From: Nocardia abscessus NBRC 100374
GTDB taxonomy: Bacteria > Actinomycetota > Actinomycetes > Mycobacteriales > Mycobacteriaceae
Length of the DNA: 64,000 nucleotides
NCBI RefSeq assembly: GCF_000308455.1
Contig: NZ_BAFP01000123.1
Coordinates: 62,001 to 126,000, forward strand
Direction of reading: 5' to 3'
This document shows positions 9,606 to 18,537 of the stretch, one piece after another (positions within the stretch are counted from its first letter, which is position 1; each line of letters starts with the position of its first letter). A program made the position numbers and the translations under genes. The notes below the pieces were generated by a model. That model saw only the letters and a program-made list of their open reading frames with translations, had not been told where the DNA came from and searched no databases.

Positions 9606-10532
9606 TCACCCGCCACCGCGAAGACGCCGGCGCACTTGGGCGGACAACTCCGCCGCCTGGTCGCGCAGCGCCTCGGCGAACATACCGCGAGGTCCGGCGG
9701 TGCCGCGGTCGCCACCATGGGCGAGGACGGTCCGCCGCACCGCGGCCGGGTGATCGATCCGGAGCAGCGCGATGGTCGGCGGCAGGAGGGGAACGGCGAT
9801 GCCGGGAACCACGGTGATGCCCAATCCTGCCGCGACCAGGCCGAGTTTGGCGAACCAGTCGCGGGCGACGAAGGCGATATCCGGCTCCCAGCCGGGATCG
9901 CGCCACGCACCGAGGAGGGTGGCGGCCGGCTCCTGGCTGCCCACGATCCAGCGTTCGGCGCGGAGCAGATCGGGCGGCGCGCTGGTGGCTCCCGCGAGCG
10001 GATGCGTGGACGCGACCGCGACGAGCAGCGGATCGTCCAGCAGCGGTTCGATCGCCACGCCGCTGGGCGGGGTTTCCGGCGCGGTCACCACGGCGAGGTC
10101 GAGGCGCTCTCGCGCGACGGCGGCTAGCAGCCGAGGACTGAGCCCCTCCCGCAACGAGATCCGCAGCTGCCGATCGCGGAAGGCCGCGGCGGCGATCGCG
10201 CGGGGCACCAAGGCGGCCGTCGCGGTGGAGAACGCGCCGATGCGCAGGCGGCCTGCCGGGCGCGCCGCCAGATGGCGGATGTTGTGCCGGGCGTGCTCCA
10301 GCTCGCCGAGGATCGCCTCCGCGTGCCGCAGCACGATGCGTCCGGCTTCGGTCGGCCGCACACCGCGGGCGTGGCGCTCGAACAGTGCGCGACCGGCGGC
10401 CCGCTCCATCAACGCGATCTGGCGGGACACCGCGGATTGGGTGTAGCCGAGATTCTCCGCCGCGGTCGAGAACGATCCACAGGCAGCCGCCTCCCGAACC
10501 ACGCGCAGGCCCGCGACGGTGAACTCATTCAT
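9606..10532 (-). CDS. LysR-family transcriptional regulator
   Basis: 308 residues, the standard LTTR length. An N-terminal winged helix-turn-helix (SFSTAAENLGYTQSAVSRQIA, about residues 20-40, given as the region) is followed by the linker helix and a periplasmic-binding-protein-like effector domain. It is divergent from the small NTF2-like gene at 10603, only 70 bp away, the classic LysR arrangement in which the regulator controls itself and the facing gene. The effector is unknown. Confidence 0.93.
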   Translation of the reverse strand: MNEFTVAGLRVVREAAACGSFSTAAENLGYTQSAVSRQIALMERAAGRALFERHARGVRPTEAGRIVLRHAEAILGELEHARHNIRHLAARPAGRLRIGAFSTATAALVPRAIAAAAFRDRQLRISLREGLSPRLLAAVARERLDLAVVTAPETPPSGVAIEPLLDDPLLVAVASTHPLAGATSAPPDLLRAERWIVGSQEPAATLLGAWRDPGWEPDIAFVARDWFAKLGLVAAGLGITVVPGIAVPLLPPTIALLRIDHPAAVRRTVLAHGGDRGTAGPRGMFAEALRDQAAELSAQVRRRLRGGG

Positions 10533-10602
10533 GCATAATGCTCATACCAGATATGCCAGACAGTCGCTTGTCGCATGTATCGGGCGACTTTAGCGTCGAG
10601 TC
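10533..10602. promoter_or_regulatory. Candidate LysR operator between divergent genes
   Basis: The 70-bp gap is AT-rich against its surroundings. It contains GCAT-A-ATGC at 10533-10541 and CATA-CCAGA-TATG at 10543-10555, two short dyads of the kind bound by LysR proteins. The assignment rests on position and symmetry only. Confidence 0.45.
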
Positions 10603-11004
10603 GTGACCGCGATGGAGAACAAGAAGCTGCTCGCCGACATCTTCGAGCAGATGTCCCTCGGCAATACCCGCGCGCTGACCGACGCCATGGCCGACGACTT
10701 CCGCTGGGTGTTCCCCGGCGACTGGTCCTGGAGCGGCACCTGGGAACCGAAGTCCGCGGTGCTCGAGGGCCTCCTTCGTCCGCTCATGGCGCAGTTCACC
10801 GAGTACCGCAGCGCCGCGGAGCTGATCCTCGCCGAGGACGACCGCGTCGTCGTGCGGGCCCGCGCCCAGGCCGTGACCACGCGCGGCGAAACCTACGAGC
10901 AGATCTACTGCTTCCTCTTCCGGGTCGCCGACGGGAAGCTGCGCGAGGTGGTCGAGTACTGCGACACGGCGTTGGTCGAGCGCGTGTTGACCCGCCCTGC
11001 GTGA
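10603..11004 (+). CDS. Nuclear transport factor 2 / SnoaL-like family protein
   Basis: 133 residues with the cone-shaped alpha+beta NTF2-like pattern: an N-terminal helix (ENKKLLADIFEQMSLGNTRA), DDFRWVFPG, then a beta-sheet rich half ending in REVVEYCDTALVERVL. Members are hydrolases, isomerases or ligand-binding proteins; the specific role cannot be read. The start is GTG 10603. It is probably the regulatory target of the divergent LysR gene. It ends 5 bases before the convergent acyl-CoA dehydrogenase. Confidence 0.8.
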   Translation: MTAMENKKLLADIFEQMSLGNTRALTDAMADDFRWVFPGDWSWSGTWEPKSAVLEGLLRPLMAQFTEYRSAAELILAEDDRVVVRARAQAVTTRGETYEQIYCFLFRVADGKLREVVEYCDTALVERVLTRPA

Positions 11005-11009
11005 GCGGC

Positions 11010-12629
11010 TCAGACGAACGCGCGCTCGATGATCGCGCCGGTGTCCACTCCCGTGGGCAGCGTGCCGAACGCGATGCCCCAGTCGTCGCCGAGCCGGGTG
11101 GCGCAGAACGCGTCGGCGACCGCCGGGTGACCGTGGCGAACCAGTTGCGCGCCCTGGAGGACGAGCGCCATCAGCTCTACCACGCGCCGGGCGCGGTATT
11201 CGATGTCGTCGAGATTCGACAGCTCCTTGCCGACCAGGGCGATCGCGTCGTCCAGGCGCGGGTTCGCGCCCTTGGCCAGCGACACCTCGTCGAAGTACGC
11301 CTCGACCGTCTCCGGCTGGCGTCCCATGGCGCGCAACGCGTCCAGCGCCGCGACGTTGCCCGACCCCTCCCAGATGGACATCAGCGGCGCTTCCCGGTAC
11401 AGCCGCGGCATGCCGGATTCCTCGGCGTATCCGTTGCCGCCCAGGCATTCCAGCGCCTCGGCCGCGTGCGCGGGGGCCCGCTTGCACACCCAGTACTTGG
11501 TGACGGCCAGCGCGATGCGCCGCAGCGCCGCCTCGGCCGGATCCTGTCCGGCCCGGTCGGTCGCCCCGGCCAACCGCATCATCACGGTGGTCGCGGCGTC
11601 GGATTCGATCACCAGGTCGGCCAGCACGTTGCGCATGGCGGGCTGGTCGATCAGCTCGGCGCCGAAGGCCTTCCGGTACCTGGCGTGATGCACCGCGTAC
11701 ACGGTGCCCGCCCGCATACCGGTGGCCGAGCCGATCACGCAGTCCAGCCGGGTCATGTTCACCATCTCGATGATGGTCTTGACGCCCGCGCCCTCCGCGC
11801 CGACCAGCCAGCCGACGGCGTTCTCGTACTCGATCTCCGAGGAGGCGTTGGACTTGTTGCCCAGCTTGTCCTTGAGCCGCTGGATACGGATGGGGTTGCG
11901 GGCGCCGTCCGGCAGCACCCGGGGCAGCAGGAAGCAGGACAGGCCGCCGGGCGCCTGCGCCAGGGTGAGGAACATGTCCGACATCGGCGCGGAGGTGAAC
12001 CATTTGTGCCCGACGATCCGGTAGGTGCCGTCCGGCTGCGGCGTCGCGGTGGTGGTGTTGGCGCGCACGTCCGAGCCGCCCTGCTTCTCGGTCATCGACA
12101 TACCCGCGATGAGTCCGGCCTTGGTGGACGGTTCCCGCAGCCCGAAGTCGTAGACGCGGGAGCCGAGCAGGGGCTCGAACCTCGACGCCAGTTCCGGGTT
12201 GTGCCGCAACGCGGGGACCACCGCGTAGGTCATCGAGATCGGGCACATGTGGCCCGCGTCAGCGATGCCCCAGGTGTAGAACTTCGCCGCGCGCGCCACG
12301 TGCGCGCCCGGGCGGTCGTCCAGCCACGGGGCGCCGTGCAGGCCGTGCTCGACCGCCACGCGCATCAGATCGTGCCAGTGCGGGTGGAACTCGACCTCGT
12401 CGATGCGGTGACCGTAGCGATCATGGGTGCGCAGGACCGGCGGGTATTCGTTGGCCAGCCTGCCCCACTCCTGCGCCTGCGCGCCACCGGCGAGCGCGCC
12501 CAGCTCTCGCACCTCGGATTCGGCCCAGCCCGCGCCTTCCCGGCGCAGGCCTTCGAGCAGCGCCGGATTGCGCGCGGCATCGAAGGGGACGATGTCGGGT
12601 ACCTGGTTGAGGACTTCATGCGTCTGCAT
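11010..12629 (-). CDS. AidB-family acyl-CoA dehydrogenase (isovaleryl-CoA dehydrogenase / alkylation-response type)
   Basis: 539 residues, matching the long AidB subfamily (E. coli AidB is about 541) rather than ordinary ~380-residue acyl-CoA dehydrogenases. Features include GMSMTEKQGGSDVRANTT and IVGHKWFTSAPMSD in the flavin-binding middle domain, NYMA-type helices with ECLGGNGYAEESGMPRLYRE, and IWEGSGNV near the flavin. E. coli AidB is induced by alkylating agents and binds DNA. Start ATG 12629 lies behind AGGAG. The gene overlaps the upstream TetR gene by 14 bases, so the two are co-transcribed. Whether it acts in acyl-CoA metabolism or DNA protection is open. Confidence 0.88.
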   Translation of the reverse strand: MQTHEVLNQVPDIVPFDAARNPALLEGLRREGAGWAESEVRELGALAGGAQAQEWGRLANEYPPVLRTHDRYGHRIDEVEFHPHWHDLMRVAVEHGLHGAPWLDDRPGAHVARAAKFYTWGIADAGHMCPISMTYAVVPALRHNPELASRFEPLLGSRVYDFGLREPSTKAGLIAGMSMTEKQGGSDVRANTTTATPQPDGTYRIVGHKWFTSAPMSDMFLTLAQAPGGLSCFLLPRVLPDGARNPIRIQRLKDKLGNKSNASSEIEYENAVGWLVGAEGAGVKTIIEMVNMTRLDCVIGSATGMRAGTVYAVHHARYRKAFGAELIDQPAMRNVLADLVIESDAATTVMMRLAGATDRAGQDPAEAALRRIALAVTKYWVCKRAPAHAAEALECLGGNGYAEESGMPRLYREAPLMSIWEGSGNVAALDALRAMGRQPETVEAYFDEVSLAKGANPRLDDAIALVGKELSNLDDIEYRARRVVELMALVLQGAQLVRHGHPAVADAFCATRLGDDWGIAFGTLPTGVDTGAIIERAFV

Positions 12630-13290
12630 CGGACACTCCTGATTCCAGCCGAGCGCGCCCGGCGCCCGGGTCGTCGCGCACGCCCAGCGCGCGGATCGCG
12701 AAAGCGATGAGTTCGGGGACGACGGATTCGCCATGTGGCGCGTCGGCGAGCGGGCCGACGAGCACCTCGCCGATCGCGCCGACCAGCGCGGCCGCGCTGA
12801 TCCTCGGGTCCTGCGGTGGCAGTTCGGCCCGCGCGACACCTTCGGCCACCGCCGATTCGAAGGTCTCGGCGAACGCGCGCCGGAAGCGCAGACGTTCGCT
12901 GTCCACGGCCGCGTCGACCGGCTCGGCGAGCAGCACGTAGGCCAGATTCGGGTTCTTCAGCGCACGACCGGCGAAGGTCTCCACCGCGGCGGTCACCCGT
13001 TCGATCGCCGTTCCGCGCGCACCGGCCGCGGCCACCGCGGCGACCTCGCCTGCGACGACTTTCCGGAACACCGCCCGCACCAGAGCGGCCTTGCCGTCGA
13101 AATTCTTGTAGACGGTGCCGGTGGCCACGCCCGCCTCGGCCGCGACCGCCGCCATGGACAGCGCGGCATACCCGCCATCGGACAGCACCTTGGTCGCGGC
13201 CTGCACGATCAGCCCCGCCTGGGCGTCCAGGCGGGCTTGCACAGCGGGGGTTCTGCGGTAGGCCACCCAAGAAGTGAAGCACGAATTCAT
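12616..13290 (-). CDS. TetR/AcrR-family transcriptional regulator
   Basis: 224 residues with a TetR helix-turn-helix at about 46-65 (AAVAAEAGVATGTVYKNF) and a variable ligand-binding C-terminal domain. The start ATG 13290 is only 29 bp from the divergent crotonase start, so its operator must overlap both promoters. Its 3' end overlaps aidB-like by 14 bases. It likely represses its own operon and the facing crotonase-acyltransferase pair, suggesting an acyl-CoA-type ligand (inference). Confidence 0.88.
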   Translation of the reverse strand: MNSCFTSWVAYRRTPAVQARLDAQAGLIVQAATKVLSDGGYAALSMAAVAAEAGVATGTVYKNFDGKAALVRAVFRKVVAGEVAAVAAAGARGTAIERVTAAVETFAGRALKNPNLAYVLLAEPVDAAVDSERLRFRRAFAETFESAVAEGVARAELPPQDPRISAAALVGAIGEVLVGPLADAPHGESVVPELIAFAIRALGVRDDPGAGRARLESGVSDADA

Positions 13291-13319
13291 TTCTTCCCAC
13301 AAGGGTGCTTTTACGGCGT

Positions 13320-14093
13320 ATGGTCGAGCCCGTGACCGTACTGATCGAACGCAACGGGCCCGTGACCACCGTGATCCTGCACCGCCCCGAGGCGCGCAAC
13401 GCGGTGGACGGGCCGACCGCCGCCGCGCTGGCCACCGCCTTCCGCGAGTTCGACGCAGACCCCGACGCGGCGGTCGCGGTGCTGTGGGGCGACGGCGGCA
13501 CGTTCTGCGCGGGCGCCGACCTGAAGGCGCTCGGTACCGAGCGCTCCAACCAGGCCACCGAGGACGGCGACGGCCCGATGGGCCCGACCAGGATGCGATT
13601 GTCCAAGCCGGTGATCGCCGCGGTCTCCGGTTTCGCGGTAGCGGGCGGGCTCGAGCTCGCGCTGTGGTGCGACTTGCGGGTCGCCGAGCGCGACAGCACC
13701 TTCGGCGTCTTCTGCCGCCGCTGGGGCGTTCCGCTGATCGATGGCGGCACCATCCGGTTGCCACGGATCGTGGGTGCGGGCCGCGCCATGGATCTGGTGC
13801 TCACCGGACGCGAGGTCGGCGCCGACGAGGCGCTGCACATGGGTTTGGTGAACCGCGTGGTGCCCACCGGCGAAGCCCGCGGCGCGGCGGAGGCGCTCGC
13901 CGCGGAACTGGCCGCGCTGCCGCAGACCTGCCTGCGCTCGGACCGGATGTCGATGCTGGAGCAGGAGGGGATGACCGAGGAGTCCGCGCTGCGCAACGAA
14001 TTCCGGCACGGGTTGACGGCGCTGGCCGACGGCGCGCTCGACGGCGCGCAGCGCTTCGCGGCGGGTGCGGGCCGGCACGGCGCTCGCGCCTGA
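13320..14093 (+). CDS. Crotonase/enoyl-CoA hydratase family protein with altered active site
   Basis: 257 residues with the crotonase oxyanion-hole elements CAGAD (63-67) and AVAGGLELAL (107-116). The first catalytic Glu of enoyl-CoA hydratase is kept (Glu112), but the second (the E of the PExxLG motif) aligns with Cys132 in FGVFCRRWGVPLIDGGT. The protein is therefore probably not a standard hydratase; isomerase or another acyl-CoA reaction is possible. ATG 13320 fits the family N-terminus; GTG 13335 is an alternative. The next gene begins 5 bases downstream, implying an operon with the acyltransferase. Confidence 0.85.
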   Translation: MVEPVTVLIERNGPVTTVILHRPEARNAVDGPTAAALATAFREFDADPDAAVAVLWGDGGTFCAGADLKALGTERSNQATEDGDGPMGPTRMRLSKPVIAAVSGFAVAGGLELALWCDLRVAERDSTFGVFCRRWGVPLIDGGTIRLPRIVGAGRAMDLVLTGREVGADEALHMGLVNRVVPTGEARGAAEALAAELAALPQTCLRSDRMSMLEQEGMTEESALRNEFRHGLTALADGALDGAQRFAAGAGRHGARA

Positions 14094-14098
14094 GCCCG

Positions 14099-15340
14099 AT
14101 GGGCCGCCTGAGCGTCGTCGACGAGATCTTTCTGCGCACCCATCGCGGGCTGGGCACCCCGATCGCACTGCAGGGGCTGTGGCGAACGACGGACCGGGTG
14201 GACCCCGCGCTGCTGACGCGGGTGCACGAAGCCCTGCGTTCGGGACCGCTGGGGCGCAGAGTGGTTGCAGCGCGGGTGCCGGGCGCTCGCCGGGCCTGGC
14301 GACCGAACGTCCGCGCCTATCCGATCGGCCACGCCGATGGCGTGCTCCCGGTCGCGGAACTGCTCGACTGGGCCGACGCGCAAGGCGCCGGGCTCGATCC
14401 GGAACACGGTCCTGGGTGGCGACTTTCGACCGCGGCGCTGGACGACGGCGGATCGGTCGTCTCCCTCACCTGCTCGCACGCGCTGGCCGACGGGCGGGCG
14501 CTGGTGCTCGCGGTGGACGACGCTCTGGGCGGAGCTCGGGTGCCCGCACCGAATCTTTCCGCGCGAGAATCGGATTGGTCCGATGCCAGGCGACAGTGGT
14601 CGATCGTCCTGCGCGGGACCGCGGCGGCGCTCCGGCACGGGATACCGCGGCAGCCCGCCGCACCGATCCGGGACGAGGAGCCGCGCGAGGCCCGCAAGAC
14701 TACGCACAGCGCGATCCTGCAATGCCCGGCCGCGGAGTGGGACCGCATCGCCGCGCGAGACGGCGGCACCGCCAACAGCCTGTTCATCCACCTCGTCGCG
14801 AACATACTGTGGGACAGCGGGTTTCCTCGCGAGACGATCGAGGCGAGCCTGCCCGTCGACACCCGCGACGAACCCCGCGTCGACAACGACCTCGCCATGA
14901 CCCGCATCGCGATCACCCGCGCCGACACACCCGCGACGATTCGCACGCTGGCTCGCCGCGCCTACGACCAGCGCATGTCCGCGCCGAGCGGCATGCCCGA
15001 ACAGCTCCTGCAGGTGATCCCGGACCGCTTGGCCTACGCACTGTCCAAGGGCGCTGGCGAGCGGGACATCCTGTGCTCCAATATCGGAACGCTCCCGGCG
15101 TCGTTGCGCACGCTCGGCCCGCACCGCTGCACCGGTGTCGCCGCCCGTGCCATCCACCCCGGCCTCGGCGCCGCACGTCTGCCCCGCACCCGCCTCTCGG
15201 GCTACCTGTGCCGCATCGGTGACGACTATGTACTGAGCCTGGTCGGCCTCGACCCGGCGCGGATCGCGACGGCCGATGCGTTGCGCGAGCTGGCAATGCG
15301 CGCGGTCGGCTCCGCGGGCTTGCACGTCTTCGCGTGGTGA
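14099..15340 (+). CDS. Condensation/CoA-dependent acyltransferase-superfamily protein (HxxxDG)
   Basis: 413 residues. The centre of the first half carries SLTCSHALADGRALV, i.e. the HxxxDG catalytic motif of CAT/BAHD/NRPS-condensation/WS-DGAT enzymes. The C-terminal half has LPVDTRDEPRVDNDLAMTRI and CSNIGTLP, equivalent to the latch and floor strands of this fold. No adenylation or carrier domain is attached, so it is a stand-alone acyltransferase, as in mycobacterial Pap proteins. It begins 5 bases after the crotonase, so it probably works on the same acyl-CoA route. Acceptor and donor are unknown. ATG 14099 was chosen from N-terminal family likeness. Confidence 0.75.
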   Translation: MGRLSVVDEIFLRTHRGLGTPIALQGLWRTTDRVDPALLTRVHEALRSGPLGRRVVAARVPGARRAWRPNVRAYPIGHADGVLPVAELLDWADAQGAGLDPEHGPGWRLSTAALDDGGSVVSLTCSHALADGRALVLAVDDALGGARVPAPNLSARESDWSDARRQWSIVLRGTAAALRHGIPRQPAAPIRDEEPREARKTTHSAILQCPAAEWDRIAARDGGTANSLFIHLVANILWDSGFPRETIEASLPVDTRDEPRVDNDLAMTRIAITRADTPATIRTLARRAYDQRMSAPSGMPEQLLQVIPDRLAYALSKGAGERDILCSNIGTLPASLRTLGPHRCTGVAARAIHPGLGAARLPRTRLSGYLCRIGDDYVLSLVGLDPARIATADALRELAMRAVGSAGLHVFAW

Positions 15341-15653
15341 GTTCGCACGAGGGGCATCTCGCTACATCGTGAGCGACGCGCAAAGCAACGGCGAACTTCT
15401 GGCGAATTATTGGCTATCTGGTATTAAATCGAATGGTTCGTTCGCCGATCCCGGTGGTCGGCGCGATGCCGACGACGACCGCCCAGCGGTCGCGCCGGCC
15501 GACTCGCCGTGTCGGCGCCTCACCGCAGCGAGCCGCACCGCCGGATAGAGTCGCACTGCCGCGCATGCCGAATGGAGTCCGCGACGACCCATTTGCCGTG
15601 CGAGTCCGTTTGCGTACGAAGTTCCGATTCGATCGATACTCGACTGGAGCATG
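15341..15653. promoter_or_regulatory. 313-bp intergenic region before the MspA-type porin
   Basis: No supported gene. It contains an unusually AT-rich stretch at about 15403-15436 (around ATTATTGGCTATCTGGTATT) in an otherwise very GC-rich sequence, a plausible promoter or regulator site. Just ahead of the porin, GGAG at 15646-15649 is the ribosome binding site. No palindrome or riboswitch-like fold was recognised. Confidence 0.4.
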
Positions 15654-16388
15654 ATGAACCGCAAGCATTCGCGTACTCTCGCCGCGATCATCGCGGTAGT
15701 CGTGGCCGCTACTGGATCTTTCGCCGTTTCGCATACCGTGGCGGGGGCCGAGCCAGGGGAGGTCGGCACCCGCGGGCTACATCTGATCGCGTCGGTGGAC
15801 TACAACAACGTCGTACCCGGCGGCGACATCGCATTGGGAATTCCGTTCGCGCACGCGGTCAAGGTGTCCGGAGACTTTTCGGTCGTTTCCGACGGCGCCG
15901 CGGCAATGCGTGGCGGAGAGATCGTCGCCGGATATCTGATCGGCTGTGCGGTGGACATTTCCGACGGCATCTCGGTGTCCATCGCCGGGGCTGTCGGCGC
16001 AGGTGTCGAATTCACGCCCGGGATCGTCATCGAGTTCGGTGGGATCGATTTCGGAGGACTCAACGAGCACGGGATGCTCGAAGAGCTGCCGGTAATCGTC
16101 GCTCCCGTCATTGCCCTCGGCGCGGACACCAGCTTCGGTGTCGACGGCGAAGTCGGCGGTGAGATCACCGTGAATCTGGCGCCGGGCAGTGTGACCGCCG
16201 CGGTGATCGCCGAGGCGGACCTGGACGAGGAGTCGACGTTCCCCTTCACCTTCGCGCACAGCAATACGCCGCTGAATGTCAACGGATGCCTTTCCCCCGC
16301 CTCCGCGATGCCGTTCATCACCGTTCGCGCCGAGGCACGCAACGGCATTGCGCAAACTACCGGCTACGGTCCCCATTTCGTGTTCTGA
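15654..16388 (+). CDS. MspA-family porin (outer mycomembrane channel)
   Basis: About 244 residues. It has a Sec signal peptide (charged start, hydrophobic stretch, cleavage near AGA-EPGEV), then beta-rich sequence with MspA hallmarks: GYLIGCAVDIS, the EITVNLAPGSV strand, and NVNGCLSPASAMPFITVRA with a partner Cys. MspA proteins form octameric channels for small hydrophilic solutes in the mycomembrane, so this gene supports a mycolic-acid actinobacterium. Two ATGs lie at 15651 and 15654; GGAG at 15646-15649 is better spaced from the second. It is monocistronic, convergent with the gene at 16402. Confidence 0.87.
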   Translation: MNRKHSRTLAAIIAVVVAATGSFAVSHTVAGAEPGEVGTRGLHLIASVDYNNVVPGGDIALGIPFAHAVKVSGDFSVVSDGAAAMRGGEIVAGYLIGCAVDISDGISVSIAGAVGAGVEFTPGIVIEFGGIDFGGLNEHGMLEELPVIVAPVIALGADTSFGVDGEVGGEITVNLAPGSVTAAVIAEADLDEESTFPFTFAHSNTPLNVNGCLSPASAMPFITVRAEARNGIAQTTGYGPHFVF

Positions 16389-16401
16389 ACGTAAGAGCTG
16401 C

Positions 16402-17076
16402 TCAGGAGTCGGCACGCTGGAGGACGTCGGCCGGGACGGGGATACCGGGATCGAGGTCCGGGGAATCGATGGCGGCGTCCCATACCCGGCGCAGAGGAAG
16501 GACGCCCGCCCAGACGCCGCCTGCCTCGATGTCGGCCGCGTCGTCCATGGGGCCGCCTTCGCGGATCTTCACCGATGCCTCGGTGAGATCCAGGGCGAGA
16601 ACTTTGGTCGCGGCGAGTTCCTTCTTGCTCGGGGGCCGCACTCGCGACCACGAGCCGGGTGCGGCGTGCTCGACGATCACGCGTAGTCCGTGCACGCGTT
16701 CTTCGTGGTCGGTCACCTCGCGAGCGCGGCCGAGCACGACCGCCGAGCGGTAGTTCATCGAGAAGTGCATGGCCGAACGCGCGTAGACCACGCCGTCCAC
16801 GAGCGTCACCGCTACCGAGATGTCGGCGGCGAGTGCCGCGCGCATGTTCCCCGCACCGGTGGAACCGTGCAGGTAGAGCGTGTCACCGTCGCGACCGTAG
16901 GCGGTGGGCAGCACGACCGGCGTGCCGCCGAGCAGCACACCGAGGTGGCAGATCAGCCCGGCGTCGAGCACCGCGTCCAAGTCGGCGCGGTCGGTCCTGG
17001 CGCGGTCGGTCACCCTGGTCGGCGTGCTGCGCGGCGTCGGCGAGAGTGGAGTCCGTGGGCTGACTGTCTCGGTCAT
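16402..17076 (-). CDS. Pyridoxamine 5'-phosphate oxidase-related FMN-binding split-barrel protein
   Basis: 224 residues of the split-barrel flavoprotein fold. The N-terminal half has LICHLGVLLGGTPVVLPTAYG and DTLYLHGSTGAGNMRAAL, where the basic and His residues bind FMN phosphate, then MNYRSAVVLGRAREV. It resembles NimA/PNPOx-related proteins that reduce or bind small ligands. It is divergent from a MocR regulator, whose family often controls PLP-related or split-barrel genes, so it is probably the MocR target. The exact substrate is not readable. Confidence 0.85.
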   Translation of the reverse strand: MTETVSPRTPLSPTPRSTPTRVTDRARTDRADLDAVLDAGLICHLGVLLGGTPVVLPTAYGRDGDTLYLHGSTGAGNMRAALAADISVAVTLVDGVVYARSAMHFSMNYRSAVVLGRAREVTDHEERVHGLRVIVEHAAPGSWSRVRPPSKKELAATKVLALDLTEASVKIREGGPMDDAADIEAGGVWAGVLPLRRVWDAAIDSPDLDPGIPVPADVLQRADS

Positions 17077-17156
17077 GGACCCAGCATCGGGCCGCGAATG
17101 GCATTATCAAAGTGCCAATTCAAGTGAATTCCAGCGGTCCACTTCGAGGAGGAGCC
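17077..17156. promoter_or_regulatory. Divergent promoter/operator region with perfect dyad AATTCA-AG-TGAATT
   Basis: Eighty bases between the split-barrel gene and the MocR gene. AATTCA-AG-TGAATT at 17117-17130 is a perfect 6-bp inverted repeat, and AAGTG/CACTT elements recur nearby (17110-17114 and 17140-17144). This is the expected place for MocR binding. GAGGAGGAG at 17146-17154 is the MocR ribosome binding site and decides GTG 17157 as start. Confidence 0.55.
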
Positions 17157-18527
17157 GTGCTGGAGGACCTTCCCCTCGACCTCGATCGTGAGCTTGCGCA
17201 ACCGCTGTCGGTGCAGATCGCCGACCATATGCGCCGTGCCGCGACCACCGGACCGCTGCGCGGCGGGGACCGCCTGCCGTCCACCCGCGCGCTGGCCGAG
17301 CGGCTCGGCGTGAGCCGCACCGTGGTCGCCGCCGCCTACGACCAACTGCACGCGGAAGGCTGGATCACCGGCAGACGCGGCTCCGGCACCTATCTGACGA
17401 CCGCACCGGCCGCGGCGCCCGCGCGCACCGCCGCCGGCCACGACACCGCCCCCGCGCCGCACCTGTTCGACCTCGCCCCCGGAGCTCCGTGCGTCGACGC
17501 CATCGACCCGGCCGCGTGGCGCCGCGCCTGGCGCGCTGCCGCGGATCATGCGCCGCTCGTGCGCAAGGACCGCGCGGGTGAGCCGGAATTCCGCACGGCG
17601 GTCACCGAGCACCTGCTGCGCCACCGCGGGATCGGGGCGGGCAGCGATACCGTGCTGCTCGCCACCGCGGGAACCAGCTCCGCCGTCGGTGAATTGGCCG
17701 CGGCGCTGCTGCGCCCGGGCGCTGCCGTGGCCATGGAGGACCCGGGCTACCAGCGCGCCGCGGGCGCCTTCGCGGCGGCAGGCGTCGAGGTCCTTCCTGT
17801 GCCGGTGGACGAGAACGGCCTGCGCGTCGATCTGCTGCCGCCCCGGATCGAAGCGGTGTATTGCACGCCGGCGCATCAGTTCCCGCTCGGGGCGCGCATG
17901 CCGGCGGCGCGGCGGGTCGAGCTGGTCGAGCACGCGCGACGATCCGGGATCTTCGTCATCGAAGACGACTACGACGGAGAATTGCGCTACGACACCGCGC
18001 CGCTGCCGTTGCTCGCCACCATGGCTCCCGATGTCGTCGTCCACTTGGGCACGACGAGCAAGATCCTCTCCCCTGCCCTCGGTGTCGGCTGGCTGCTGGC
18101 CGCTCCGGCCGTCGCCGAGGCGGTGCTGGCCCATCGCGAGCGCACCGGCACCGGCCCGAGCCCGGCGGGCCAGCGGGTGCTGCTCGCCTTGGCCGCACAC
18201 GGCGACCTGGCCAGGCACCTGCGCCGACTGCGTCGCGCGCTGCCGCCGCGCCGGATGCTGGTGGTGACCGAATTGCGCCGCCGTGGACTCGGCGTGCTCG
18301 GCGACGACGCGGGTTCGCATGTCGTGGTGCCGGTGGAATCGGCCGAGGCCGAGCGGCGCGTGGTCGCCGCGGGGCAGGCGCGTGGTGTCGCGCTCGACGG
18401 TTTGGCCAGGTATCACCTCGGATCGCGCCGCACGCACTTCGGTGTCGCGCTCGGCTACACGGCGCTGTCGTGGCCGGAGCTCGCCGCCGCCGTACCGTTG
18501 GCCGCCGAGTGCCTCGCCCGGCCGTAG
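17157..18527 (+). CDS. MocR/PdxR-type transcriptional regulator (GntR HTH fused to aminotransferase fold)
   Basis: About 456 residues. The N-terminal GntR winged helix (RLPSTRALAERLGVSRTVVAAAY, about residues 40-65) is followed by a fold-type I aminotransferase-like domain with DDYDGELRYD and the PLP-lysine region GTTSKILSPALGVGWL. MocR proteins sense PLP or amino-metabolites and often control a divergent gene, here the split-barrel oxidoreductase at 16402. The frame is open to 17112, but the strong GAGGAGGAG supports GTG 17157. Confidence 0.9.
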   Translation: MLEDLPLDLDRELAQPLSVQIADHMRRAATTGPLRGGDRLPSTRALAERLGVSRTVVAAAYDQLHAEGWITGRRGSGTYLTTAPAAAPARTAAGHDTAPAPHLFDLAPGAPCVDAIDPAAWRRAWRAAADHAPLVRKDRAGEPEFRTAVTEHLLRHRGIGAGSDTVLLATAGTSSAVGELAAALLRPGAAVAMEDPGYQRAAGAFAAAGVEVLPVPVDENGLRVDLLPPRIEAVYCTPAHQFPLGARMPAARRVELVEHARRSGIFVIEDDYDGELRYDTAPLPLLATMAPDVVVHLGTTSKILSPALGVGWLLAAPAVAEAVLAHRERTGTGPSPAGQRVLLALAAHGDLARHLRRLRRALPPRRMLVVTELRRRGLGVLGDDAGSHVVVPVESAEAERRVVAAGQARGVALDGLARYHLGSRRTHFGVALGYTALSWPELAAAVPLAAECLARP

Positions 18528-18537
18528 CATGGTCCGC

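Noticed and set aside
13270..13319. Exact TetR operator palindrome in the 29-bp gap between the TetR and crotonase starts
   Set aside because: GAAG...GAATTC...CTTC is suggestive but not truly symmetric, so no operator was called.
15407..15769. Minus-strand frame of 120 codons across the porin start
   Set aside because: It overlaps the signal peptide of the MspA-type gene and lacks recognisable features or codon bias.
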